Shown here: one piece after another, positions 49,289-57,706 of the stretch | Layout of the letters: each line of letters opens with the position of its first letter | Position numbering within the stretch: the first letter of the stretch is position 1 | From: Amycolatopsis cihanbeyliensis | GTDB taxonomy: Bacteria; Actinomycetota; Actinomycetes; Mycobacteriales; Pseudonocardiaceae | Length of the DNA stretch: 64,000 nt | Assembly (NCBI RefSeq): GCF_006715045.1 | Contig: NZ_VFML01000001.1 | Span: forward strand, 5,428,001 to 5,492,000 | Reading direction: 5' to 3' | The notes under the pieces: model-generated | What the model saw: only the letters and a program-made list of their open reading frames with translations | The model's database searches: none | Told to the model about the DNA's origin: nothing | Program-made: the position numbers and the translations under genes

Positions 49289-50662
49289 CTATTCCTGTCG
49301 GGTGTCGGTGGGGGACACGTCATCGCGGAACAGCCGGCCCGGGTCGATCCTGGCACGCACCCGGTCGACCGCGGCCGCCTGCCGAGCGTCGAGATGTCGG
49401 TGATCTTGCGCGAAGTCCTCCACGAAGCTGGGGACGACGCGGCCGGTGTTCCATCGGGCGAGCGCGCTCCGGACTTTCGCGCAGTGGGCACGGAGTGCCG
49501 CGGCGGCATCCGGGTCGGCCGCCAGGCCTGACCCGGCGTAGGAGTAGTTCGCGGTAAGGCGGTCGAGTACACCGCCCGGCGCCCGCGGGGCCGCATACGC
49601 GCCGCCCAACTGCCGTAACCCAGCTCCTACCAGTGGTGAACCGGACCCTTCCCCGATCACGTCGAGAAGCGGCGCCACGGCGTGTGCGTCGAACTCGTCG
49701 AGCAGCATGTGGTCGCCGACGATGGGCAGCGGCCCTTCCGGGTCCATGTGCGCGCGGAGCACCGCCGACGGCACGTCCTTCTGCCAGGTGTCCAGCAGCG
49801 GCGGACCGATCGCCCGAAGCGGACCCAGCAAGTCGTCGGCACAGCGCCGCGCGGACTCCGGATCGTCGGCGTGCACCACGCCGTCCACGGTGAACGTCGT
49901 GCGCCCGGCGAGTTCCCTCGGCACCTCGGGGACGTCCGGGAAGTTCATGACCCGCACCGACGTGGTGGCGATGTCCGGTGCGTCCTGGGCCCAGGCCAGC
50001 CAGGCGGTCAGTAGCCGGTCGGCCAGCGACCCCGGCCAGTACGCGGCCCCGGTGATCACGGTGGTGACCGGGAACAGGTCGAGTTCGATGGCGGTCACGA
50101 CTCCGAAACCCCCGCCACCCCCGCGCAATGCCCAGAACAGCTCGGGATCGGAACCAGCGTCGACTCTGCGGTGCTGCCCGTCCGCCGTCACCAGCTCCAC
50201 GGCGCGGACACTGTTGGCCGCCAGACCGACCAGCCGGCCGTACGGGCTCAATCCACCCTGCAACGCGTAACCGACGACTCCGACCGTTCCCGACGAACCG
50301 TGCGCCGCGGCCAGGCCGTGCGGCTCGGTGGCCCGGACTACGGCCTCCCATCGGGTTCCCGCCGGGACCCTGGCGATCCTGGCGCGGGGATCGAGAGTGA
50401 CCCCACCGTCGATAGCGGTCCGGATGAGTACCGCGTCGCGTACCGGGCGGGCCGCGGCCGCACCGTGACCGGTGGAGTGGACCCGGACCCCCAGCCCACG
50501 ATCCCGGGCGTAGCGGATCGCGGTACGGACCTGCTCGACGGTGCGCGCGGTCGTGGCGGCGGTGGGCTCCGGCGCGGCGACGGAATTGAACACGTGTGTG
50601 GCTGTGGCGAACCCAGATTCTCCCGGTGCCGCCATCAGCGGGGAATTATCCGCGATGGTCAT
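49289..50662 (-). CDS. FAD-binding oxidoreductase (BBE/VAO-like), first gene of the long minus-strand series
   Basis: A 457-residue flavoprotein. The FAD-binding domain has [15 protein letters not shown] (His, candidate covalent FAD site), VPAGTRWEAVVRATEPHGL, GSSGTVGVVGYALQGGLSPY and ELFWALRGGGGGFGVVTAIE. The C-terminus has RIDPGRLFRDD, the usual end of this group. It is distinct from the BBE enzyme at 44603 and lacks its long BBE tail. GGAGG precedes ATG 50662. As first gene after a 423-base promoter region, it probably marks the start of the roughly 20-kb transcription series. Confidence 0.87.
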   Translation of the reverse strand: MTIADNSPLMAAPGESGFATATHVFNSVAAPEPTAATTARTVEQVRTAIRYARDRGLGVRVHSTGHGAAAARPVRDAVLIRTAIDGGVTLDPRARIARVPAGTRWEAVVRATEPHGLAAAHGSSGTVGVVGYALQGGLSPYGRLVGLAANSVRAVELVTADGQHRRVDAGSDPELFWALRGGGGGFGVVTAIELDLFPVTTVITGAAYWPGSLADRLLTAWLAWAQDAPDIATTSVRVMNFPDVPEVPRELAGRTTFTVDGVVHADDPESARRCADDLLGPLRAIGPPLLDTWQKDVPSAVLRAHMDPEGPLPIVGDHMLLDEFDAHAVAPLLDVIGEGSGSPLVGAGLRQLGGAYAAPRAPGGVLDRLTANYSYAGSGLAADPDAAAALRAHCAKVRSALARWNTGRVVPSFVEDFAQDHRHLDARQAAAVDRVRARIDPGRLFRDDVSPTDTRQE

Positions 50663-51085
50663 CGCAGGTCCTCCGTGATTTTTTCGGCCCGGAACACGAT
50701 TCGTACACTGGCCGCCCCATACGCGCTTCCCTTTCCGGTGGCGATCGACCCAGCCAACTATGGCAGCGGGACGCCCGGACTACTTCTTCGATGATGCGCG
50801 ATCAGGTTGACGCGATCGAGGATTCGGGTCGTGGCGTGTAGATTCCGAGTGACCGATCCTGCGTCGAGCGGCGGCTCGCCGACTTTCCTACGGAGAGTTA
50901 CGTAAGAGGCCGTGTTCGTACGTGGGTGAGTAAGAAATGCGCCCCGACCGAAGGACTCGCAAACGTGGCCGCGGGGGCGCCGTCCAGTGGAAGCCGGGCG
51001 AGCGTTGCCCGGCTCATGGCCCGTAGACACGTTCGTTGATCGCGCGTTTTGAATCAGACCCACGGTATATCGAGGTGATAGCTCG
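50663..51085. other. Divergent promoter region of the biosynthetic series and MFS exporter
   Basis: A 423-base gene-free region separates the FAD oxidase gene (minus) from the MFS gene (plus). It includes the palindrome TTACGTAA at 50898-50905 and GTTCGTACG-type repeats nearby, but I cannot assign a promoter with confidence. No supported coding sequence. Confidence 0.55.
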
Positions 51086-52672
51086 ATGACGGCAAAATAC
51101 GCACAACCCGTCGCCGGCGTACAGGAGTGGACCGGACTCGGCGTGATGTGTCTCGCCACCCTGTTCATCGCGGCGGACGCGTTCGTGCTGATGCTGGCAC
51201 TGCCCCATGTCGCCGTCGGTGTCGCTGCCGATGGCATCGAACAACTCTGGATCGCGGATATCTACGGCATCGTGCTCGGCAGCCTGCTGATCACCATGGG
51301 CGGGCTCGGCGACCGCATCGGGCGGCGCCGGTTGTTCCTGGTCGGAGCCGCCGGATTCGGCGCCGCGTCACTGATCGCCGCCTACGCGACGGACCCTGGC
51401 ACGCTGATCGCGGCGCGGGCGCTGCTCGGTATGGCCAGCGCCGCGGTGATCCCGTCGACGCTCGGGCTGATTCGCACCATGTTCCGCGACCCCAAGCAGA
51501 TGGGCGTGGCGTTCGGGATCTGGGCGTCGTTCTACACCATCGGGGCGGTACTCGGCCTGCTGGTCGGCGGCGTTCTGCTCGCGAACTTCTGGTGGGGCTC
51601 GGTGTTCTTGGCCAACGTGCCTGCCGTCGTGGTGGTGCTGGCGCTGGGATCGCTGGTGTTGCCGAAGAACCGGGACGTGGACGCCGGGCGACCGGACTGG
51701 ATCAGCTCGCTGCTGTCGCTCGCGGCGATCCTGCCCGCGGTGTGGGGTGTGAAGGAGGCTTCGCGGGACGGCTGGGAGCCGTTGCCGATCGCCGCCATCG
51801 TCGTCGGCGTGTTGCTCGGCGTGGCCTTCGTCCGCAGGCAACGCGCGCTCAGCCGTCCCCTGCTGGACCTGAGCCTGTTCCGCAACCGCAGCTTCTCCAT
51901 ACCGTTGCTGGCCATGTTCATCCAGGCGGTACTGACCGGGACCGTGCTGTTGCTCCTCATGCTGGACTTCCAGCTGGTCCAGGGGCTCACGCCACTGCAG
52001 GCCGGGCTCAGCCTGGCGCCGGGTCTGGTGCTGAGCTCCCTGTGCGCGCCGGTGGTCGGGGTGCTCGCCCGGCGTTTCCGGCCCGCCTACCTGATCGCCT
52101 GCGGTGAGGCATTGGTGATCGCCGGACTGGTGCTGGTGATCGTGGCCGGTACCACCAGTGGACCCGCGCTGTTCATCGCCGGCTTCGCGCTGTGGTCGGC
52201 GGGTGGATCGCCGTTGTTGGCCGTCGGCATGACGCTGATGGTCGGGTCGGCTCCACCGGAGCGGGCAGGTGCCGCTTCGTCGATGCCCCAGGTCAGCGCG
52301 GAGCTGGGAAACGGCATCGGAGTGGCGGTGGTGGGCAGTGTCGCGGTTGCGCTTTACCACGCCCAGATGACCGACAGCCTGCCGCCGGAGGTCCCTGCCG
52401 AGACCGCTGCCACCGCCAGCCAGAGCATCGCCAACGCGGCGCAGGCGTCCGCGGATCTGCCGCCGGACCTGGCCCAGGTGGTGTTCTCGCAGGCCCGAGA
52501 GGCTTTCACCAGCTCGTTGCAGGTGGTGACCGGGTTCACGGCGGTCGTCTTGGCCGGGGTGATAGCGCTGATCGTCAGCCGGTTGCGGCACGTCCGCCCG
52601 CTCGGCCAGGAGGAGCCGGCGGGGCAGGAGGAGTCATCGCCGGCCGCTGACGTGACCGAAGAGCTGCGCTGA
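51086..52672 (+). CDS. MFS drug exporter, DHA2 family (SgcB-like)
   Basis: A 528-residue membrane protein with about 14 predicted helices. The loop motif GGLGDRIGRRRLFLVGAAGF (motif A) and LYIAADAFVLMLALPHV-type first helix, with DIYGIVLGSLLITMGGLGD, match the DHA2 proton-antiporter group (QacA/EmrB-like). Members in antibiotic clusters export the product and give self-resistance. ATG 51086 follows GAGGTGA. It is paralogous to the exporter at 57707. It is likely co-transcribed with the epoxide hydrolase 102 bases downstream. Confidence 0.9.
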   Translation: MTAKYAQPVAGVQEWTGLGVMCLATLFIAADAFVLMLALPHVAVGVAADGIEQLWIADIYGIVLGSLLITMGGLGDRIGRRRLFLVGAAGFGAASLIAAYATDPGTLIAARALLGMASAAVIPSTLGLIRTMFRDPKQMGVAFGIWASFYTIGAVLGLLVGGVLLANFWWGSVFLANVPAVVVVLALGSLVLPKNRDVDAGRPDWISSLLSLAAILPAVWGVKEASRDGWEPLPIAAIVVGVLLGVAFVRRQRALSRPLLDLSLFRNRSFSIPLLAMFIQAVLTGTVLLLLMLDFQLVQGLTPLQAGLSLAPGLVLSSLCAPVVGVLARRFRPAYLIACGEALVIAGLVLVIVAGTTSGPALFIAGFALWSAGGSPLLAVGMTLMVGSAPPERAGAASSMPQVSAELGNGIGVAVVGSVAVALYHAQMTDSLPPEVPAETAATASQSIANAAQASADLPPDLAQVVFSQAREAFTSSLQVVTGFTAVVLAGVIALIVSRLRHVRPLGQEEPAGQEESSPAADVTEELR

Positions 52673-52774
52673 GCGCCGGTTTCCGGTGCGCGTTACGGCA
52701 TCCGGCGAGAAGCTGTGCCTCGGTGCCGTGCCCATGATGGAATGTAGTTGTCGCATACTGATAGGTGCTGAACG

Positions 52775-53950
52775 ATGAGCGATATCCTCCCTTTCCGTGT
52801 CGAAGTTCCGCAGGCCGACATCGACGAACTGCATCGGAGGATCGACGCCGCCAGGTGGCCGGACGAGATTCCGGGAACCGGTTGGGAACGAGGTGTCCCG
52901 CTGGGATATCTCAAGGAGCTGACGGAATACTGGCGGACGAAGTTCGACTGGCGGGCAGCGGAAAGGTGGCTCAACCAGTACCCGCAGTTCACGACCGAGA
53001 TCGATGGCGCCAACGTGCACTTTCTGCACGTCCGGTCGGCGGAACGTGACGCGACGCCGCTGATTCTCACCCACGGCTGGCCCAGTTCGTCCGCGCAGTA
53101 CATCGACATGATCGGCCCGCTGACCGACCCGGTGGCGCACGGCGGAGAACCGGAGGACGCCTTCCACGTGGTGGTTCCCACCATTCCGGGCTACGGGTTC
53201 TCCGGTCCCACCGGGCAGCAGGGCTGGAGCATGAGCAGGGTGGCGCGGGCGTGGGCCGAGCTGATGAGGCGACTCGGCTACGACCGGTACGTCACGCAGG
53301 GCGGAGACTGGGGCAAGGTGGTCTCGCTCGAGCTCGGCCGTATCGACGCGGAACACATCGATGCGGTGCACATCAACATGCTGGTCACGATGTTCGAGGA
53401 CGACCCGGCGGTACTGGAGGGGCTGTCCGAGGAAGACATGAGGAAGGTCGAGCACACGCGCTGGTTCGCCGACGTGTGCACGGCCTGGAGCCGGCAGCAG
53501 GCAACCAGGCCGCAGACCCTCGCCTACGCGTTGACCGACTCGCCGATCGGCCAGCTTGCGTGGATTACCGAGAAGTACAAGGAATGGGCCGATACGGTAG
53601 ACCGGCCGGAGGACGCGATCGACCGCGACACGCTGCTGACGATCGTGTCCACCTACTGGTTCACGGCAACCGCGGGATCCAGCGCCCACATGTACTTCGA
53701 AACCATGCATACCATGGCCGACCATATCCGGACTTGGGGCGGGCCGTGGCCGATTTCCGTTCCGGTCGGTGTCGCGGTATTCCCGGCCGACGCCACCCGA
53801 CCGATTCGGCGGTTCGCCGAGAAGGCACTGCCGTCGATGACGCGCTGGACGGAGTTCGACCGGGGCGGTCATTTCGCACCGCTGGAGCAGCCCGAGTCGT
53901 TGGTCGGCGACATCCGGGAGTTCGTCCGGTCGGTGCTGCGACCGTCGTGA
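52775..53950 (+). CDS. Epoxide hydrolase (SgcF/NcsF2-like, EHN N-terminal domain)
   Basis: A 391-residue alpha/beta hydrolase. The N-terminal EHN domain starts PFRVEVPQADIDELHRRI, DAARWPDEIPGTGWERG, YWRTKFDWRAAERWLNQYPQ. Then come the oxyanion motif LTHGWPSSSAQY, the nucleophile Asp in TQGGDWGKVVSLEL, and the catalytic His in FDRGGHFAPLEQP. Tyr residues of the lid lie in between. Homologues in nine-membered enediyne clusters open an epoxide on the core to a vicinal diol before side groups are attached. Its last 82 bases overlap, tail to tail, the 3-prime end of the GT87-like gene on the other strand. Confidence 0.9.
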   Translation: MSDILPFRVEVPQADIDELHRRIDAARWPDEIPGTGWERGVPLGYLKELTEYWRTKFDWRAAERWLNQYPQFTTEIDGANVHFLHVRSAERDATPLILTHGWPSSSAQYIDMIGPLTDPVAHGGEPEDAFHVVVPTIPGYGFSGPTGQQGWSMSRVARAWAELMRRLGYDRYVTQGGDWGKVVSLELGRIDAEHIDAVHINMLVTMFEDDPAVLEGLSEEDMRKVEHTRWFADVCTAWSRQQATRPQTLAYALTDSPIGQLAWITEKYKEWADTVDRPEDAIDRDTLLTIVSTYWFTATAGSSAHMYFETMHTMADHIRTWGGPWPISVPVGVAVFPADATRPIRRFAEKALPSMTRWTEFDRGGHFAPLEQPESLVGDIREFVRSVLRPS

Positions 53951-55167
53951 ACCCGGTGACCGGCGCGGTGACGCGGGAACACCGCGAGCGCGGCCAGCGC
54001 AACGGTACCGATGACGACGAACAGTTCGGCGAACACAACCCGCAGTACGGGCGGCACCGGCACGGCGAAGATCATGGTGAACGTCCAGTAGGACGACGCG
54101 GCGAGGAGGAGGTACAGCACGCAGACGCCGGCCTTCTCGCCGGCACGGTCGTCCCGCCAGGCACGCCTCGCCCATAGCACCAACAACGGAACCCACCACA
54201 CCCAGTGGAACGGCCAGGAAACCGGTGAGACAAGCAACCCGGTGAGCGCGCACGCCACCATCCCGGTCAGTTGATGTCCGAGCCGGCCGGCCCGCACCGC
54301 GACGGCCAGGCCGGCGCAGCCGACAGCGGCGGCGAGCAACAGCCACGGTCGTCGGTCGTCGGAGCCGGGCAACCGCTGTAGCGTCCCGAGTACCGACTGG
54401 TTGAACTCCCATGCGCTCTCCGCCGGCACCATGCGCTTGATGTCGAGCGGCACGTCGAACCAGTACCGCACGGAGTCACCCGGCAGCAGGAGAAATCCGA
54501 CGAGCACGGTACCGGCGAAGGTCACCGCGGCCACCAGCCCGGTGCGGGTCTGGCGGCTCAGTAGCAAGTACGGGACGAAGATCAACGGCGTCAGCTTGAT
54601 GCCGGCGGCGAGCCCGACACCGACGCCGCGGGAGCGATGGGTACCGTGCGCCAGATCGACGACGATCAGCAACATCAGGATCGTGTTGATCTGCCCGTTC
54701 CAGAAGTTCGCCAGCACCGGGGCGAGGGCGAGCGCCGCGAGCGCACCGGCGGCCGTCAACGTCGCTCGCCGGCGGGTGGATGTCACCTCCATGGTGCCGA
54801 GCAGCACCCAGATCACGCCCTCGAGGGCCAGCACGCAGACGAACGTCCACACACCGGTGGCCACGTAGAGTGGCAGCATCCCCAGCGGGGTGAACAGCAA
54901 TGCGCTGATCGGTGGATAGGTGAACGGCAGACCGATCGGCGCGCTCGTGAAGTCGTACAGCGACTCGCCACGTAGTACCGTCTCGCCGCCGCCGCGGTAA
55001 ACCTCGATGTCGACGCCCGACAACCCCATTCGTCCGAGGACGACGGTCGCACCGGCAACCGCCGCGGCGAGCAGGATCGGCGGTACGAACCCGACCGCCG
55101 TCCCCCCGATGCCGGGTTTCCACCGTGGCCCGCCGCGACCGCTCGCGGACGCCGATACTTCCGACAC
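53869..55167 (-). CDS. GT87/DUF2029-like membrane mannosyltransferase
   Basis: A 432-residue polytopic membrane protein with about ten helices. Family features include the first loop acidic pair region GVDIEVYRGGGETVLRGESL, FTYPPISALLFTPLGMLPL, NGQINTILMLLIVVDLAHG, AAGIKLTPLIFVPYLLLSRQ and the aromatic SPVSWPFHWVWWVPLLVL. DUF2029 proteins use polyprenyl-phosphate mannose to extend cell-envelope glycans in actinobacteria. A role in the biosynthetic pathway is not evident. The GTG start has a weak Shine-Dalgarno site. The C-terminal 27 codons overlap the end of the epoxide hydrolase gene in antisense. Confidence 0.82.
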   Translation of the reverse strand: MSEVSASASGRGGPRWKPGIGGTAVGFVPPILLAAAVAGATVVLGRMGLSGVDIEVYRGGGETVLRGESLYDFTSAPIGLPFTYPPISALLFTPLGMLPLYVATGVWTFVCVLALEGVIWVLLGTMEVTSTRRRATLTAAGALAALALAPVLANFWNGQINTILMLLIVVDLAHGTHRSRGVGVGLAAGIKLTPLIFVPYLLLSRQTRTGLVAAVTFAGTVLVGFLLLPGDSVRYWFDVPLDIKRMVPAESAWEFNQSVLGTLQRLPGSDDRRPWLLLAAAVGCAGLAVAVRAGRLGHQLTGMVACALTGLLVSPVSWPFHWVWWVPLLVLWARRAWRDDRAGEKAGVCVLYLLLAASSYWTFTMIFAVPVPPVLRVVFAELFVVIGTVALAALAVFPRHRAGHRVHDGRSTDRTNSRMSPTNDSGCSSGAK

Positions 55168-55356
55168 AACGTGCCGAGACGGCTATGGCGATGGTGTCAT
55201 CGGCATCCGTGGCCTCGAGCCTGTTTCCCTGTTGCCACAGTGAGTCGGGCCCTGGGGCCGGCCCGCGTCGATCTTGTGCTCGTCGCCCATGTCCATAACG
55301 GTAGGACGGAGAACCGGACACGGCCATTCGGGCTCGGCCGGCCGGCTTCCGCGCGG

Positions 55357-56901
55357 TCAGCCCTGCTTCTGCGCCGTGATCACGTAGTGCAGGTGCGGGC
55401 CGGACCGGTCGATCACCGTCAGTCCAGCTTCCGCGAGCCACCGCTCCAGGTCGTCGCGCTCGAACAGCGCGAGCCCGTCCCGATGAGACTTCGGGAATCG
55501 GTGTGAGCGGACGAAGTGATGATAGATCTCGTCGTCGGAGTTGACGAAGGTGAACAGTGTGAAAGTGCCGCCGGGACGCAGGCAACGGCCGACTTCTGCG
55601 ATGGCGAACGACGCTTCGTCCGGGAATGCCTGAAGCGCGTCCCAGCAGGTCACTGCGCCGAGCGAGGAGTCGTCGAACGGTAGGAAACGCGCGTTCGCCA
55701 CGACGGCAGGCACATCCGGCCTGCGGTCGCGCAAGGTGGCGAGGCTGGCGGGCAGGATGTCCAGTGCCAGAACCCGCTCAGCACCCACGGCGTCGGCGAG
55801 CGTGTCGGTCCACAGCCCGCCGCCTGCCGCCAGATCGAGTACGGTGCCGTCCACCGGCCGGAGATGCTCCCTGATGTAGTCGCCTTCCCATCGCGGGCTG
55901 ACCTCGTTGTTCCAGTTCATTCCGCACAGACGCTTGAACGCCGGCCGCGCGTAGACGTCGATGAAGTAGGCCATGGTGCCGATGTTCGACAGCTGGAAGA
56001 GGAAGTCGTCTCCGTGGTCCTTGCCGTCGTAGACGCTCGTCAGCACGTTCAGCATGCCTTTGGCGATCGGGAATCCCGCGTTGCAGCCGGCACATTCGGC
56101 GAGTCCCTGCCGGATCGTCAGCTTCGCCTCGCAGCGTGAGCAACGCAGCGCGTACTGGTGCGGGGCATAGATGGCGGTGTCGTCGGCGTCGGTCGGCTGG
56201 GCCTCGCGTATCGGGGTGTCGTCGGGGAACACGGGCTCGGGCATGCCGTGGCGAATGGCGTAGAACGACTTCGCGCCGGCATGCGCACGCACGGCCGTGA
56301 TGTCGTTGTACCACTGGTCGCGGACCTGCTCCGGCGTGAGGGTCCGGATCCACGCCCGGTCGACCTCCCGCTCGGACTCGAACATGTTGTCGTACGCCGA
56401 GGGGTAGGGAAACACTCGGCCGATCACGGGGTTGTCCGGGTCGAGTTCGTCGAGCGCACGGTCGAGTCTGGACATGTCGTCCTCTTCGAGACCTACTGTG
56501 GCCGCGACCTCGAGAATCCGGGATCTGTCCTTGGGGAAATGCGACAGCAGGTACAGCAGCGCCCAGTGGAGTGGTTGTTCCCTGGTGCTACTGCTCCAGA
56601 GACCCAGGTACTGGTCGAGCTCGGTACGGACCACCGCGGTCACCGCGCCGTCGACGTCGGGATACTCCGCCTGGACGAGCAGCCCGAACAGCTCCGCCAG
56701 GTAAGCCTTCCTCAACTCGTCGACCTGCTTCATCCGGGGTACGAGTTCGTTCACCGCAGGCACGGCCAGTGCAGTCAGATCGCCGCCTTGCCATACGGCG
56801 TGGACCAGTTGACGGTAGCTTGCCTCGAGTTCGCCTCGTGGTGCGGTGGTGAAGGAATCCACCAGCTTCGAGATCGTGTTCGGATTACTGGCAACAGTCA
56901 T
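55357..56901 (-). CDS. Large SAM-dependent methyltransferase with N-terminal helical domain and zinc-ribbon
   Basis: A 514-residue protein. Residues 1-240 are a mostly helical domain of unknown type (LEASYRQLVHAVWQGGDL, QPLHWALLYLLSHFPKDRSR). Residues 250-290 form a CxxC...CxxC zinc-ribbon/Trm112-like segment (LRCSRCEAKLTIRQG, ECAGCNAGFPIAKGML). Residues 340-510 are a class I methyltransferase (motif I VLDLAAGGGLWTDTLAD, acidic LALDI, ARFLPFDDSSLGAVTCWDAL, CLRPGGTFTLFTF). Natural-product C- or O-methyltransferases with Cys-rich insertions are known. The target is unknown. GGAGG precedes ATG 56901. Confidence 0.83.
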   Translation of the reverse strand: MTVASNPNTISKLVDSFTTAPRGELEASYRQLVHAVWQGGDLTALAVPAVNELVPRMKQVDELRKAYLAELFGLLVQAEYPDVDGAVTAVVRTELDQYLGLWSSSTREQPLHWALLYLLSHFPKDRSRILEVAATVGLEEDDMSRLDRALDELDPDNPVIGRVFPYPSAYDNMFESEREVDRAWIRTLTPEQVRDQWYNDITAVRAHAGAKSFYAIRHGMPEPVFPDDTPIREAQPTDADDTAIYAPHQYALRCSRCEAKLTIRQGLAECAGCNAGFPIAKGMLNVLTSVYDGKDHGDDFLFQLSNIGTMAYFIDVYARPAFKRLCGMNWNNEVSPRWEGDYIREHLRPVDGTVLDLAAGGGLWTDTLADAVGAERVLALDILPASLATLRDRRPDVPAVVANARFLPFDDSSLGAVTCWDALQAFPDEASFAIAEVGRCLRPGGTFTLFTFVNSDDEIYHHFVRSHRFPKSHRDGLALFERDDLERWLAEAGLTVIDRSGPHLHYVITAQKQG

Positions 56902-57033
56902 TCTCGTAGGTCCTCCTGAACGTCACGCCGTGGTCCCCGCCCAGCGCGGCCGAGAAATGGCTGCTGACAACTGTGCGACATGGGGCGGTGGGTTCGCGCC
57001 TTCTGGCGTGCGGAGAGGGTGAGAAAAGCAGAA

Positions 57034-57070
57034 CGCCCGACCCGGTCTTGCGAGGCAGCCGGGTCGGGCG
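57034..57070 (-). terminator. Strong hairpin terminator
   Basis: A perfect 12-bp stem (CGCCCGACCCGG at 57034-57045 and its complement at 57059-57070, 13-base loop) lies 12 bases past the stop of the DHFR-like gene. On the minus strand it is followed by a T-rich run (TTCTGCTTTTCTC), so it should end the MFS-reductase transcript. Confidence 0.85.
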
Positions 57071-57081
57071 TACTGACCAGC

Positions 57082-57636
57082 TCAGGCGGGCTTGTAGTGC
57101 AGCGCCACGACACCCGTGTCGTGCTGCTTCACGTCGGCCAGTTTCAGATCGAGGCGTGCGTCCAGCAACAACGTCCCGTCGGGAATGGTGGCTGGGTTCA
57201 GATGAATGTGGTAGTCGTCGATCAGGCCGGCCTTCGCGAGAGCCTTCGTGATCCCGATTCCACCGGCGATCAGGATATCCTTACCGGGCTGCTCCTTGAG
57301 CGTCTTGACGTCGTCGAGGCTACCGAGGATCTGGGTGTTCGGCCACGACGGGTCGGCCTCGGTCAGGGTCGTCGAGACGACCAGCTTGGTGAGGTCGTAC
57401 TGCCAGCGGGCGTGGCGGGCCACGTGCGAGTCCGACTCGTCCTTGGCCGCCTCCGGCCAGAAGCCCAGGAAGTCCTGGTACATCTTCCGACCCATGATGA
57501 TGGCGTCACACGTTTCGTGCAGCGAGTTGGTGAACTCCCACGTCTGGTCGGAGATGTGCGCCCAGAACATCTCGTCCCCCGGGTCGGCACCATAGCCGTT
57601 GAGGGTCGACTGCATGTACATGACGAGCTTTCGCAT
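57082..57636 (-). CDS. Dihydrofolate-reductase-family protein (RibD C-terminal-like reductase)
   Basis: A 184-residue protein of the DHFR/RibD-C superfamily. Features are the start MRKLVMYMQSTLNGYGADPG, DAIIMGRKMYQDFLGFWPEA, LVVSTTLTEADPSWPNTQIL and the nucleotide loop DILIAGGIGITKALAKAGLI. It probably reduces a small substrate or a flavin/folate-like cofactor with NADPH. AAGGAAGGAAG precedes the ATG. It follows the MFS gene by about 70 bases and ends at a strong terminator. It may supply reducing power, but many such proteins act outside pathways. Confidence 0.85.
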   Translation of the reverse strand: MRKLVMYMQSTLNGYGADPGDEMFWAHISDQTWEFTNSLHETCDAIIMGRKMYQDFLGFWPEAAKDESDSHVARHARWQYDLTKLVVSTTLTEADPSWPNTQILGSLDDVKTLKEQPGKDILIAGGIGITKALAKAGLIDDYHIHLNPATIPDGTLLLDARLDLKLADVKQHDTGVVALHYKPA

Positions 57637-57706
57637 AACTTCCTTCCTTTTTCTTTCCGGTCCGGTGGTTCGCTGAGCGCCGGACCGACAACTGGGGGTG
57701 GGTGGG

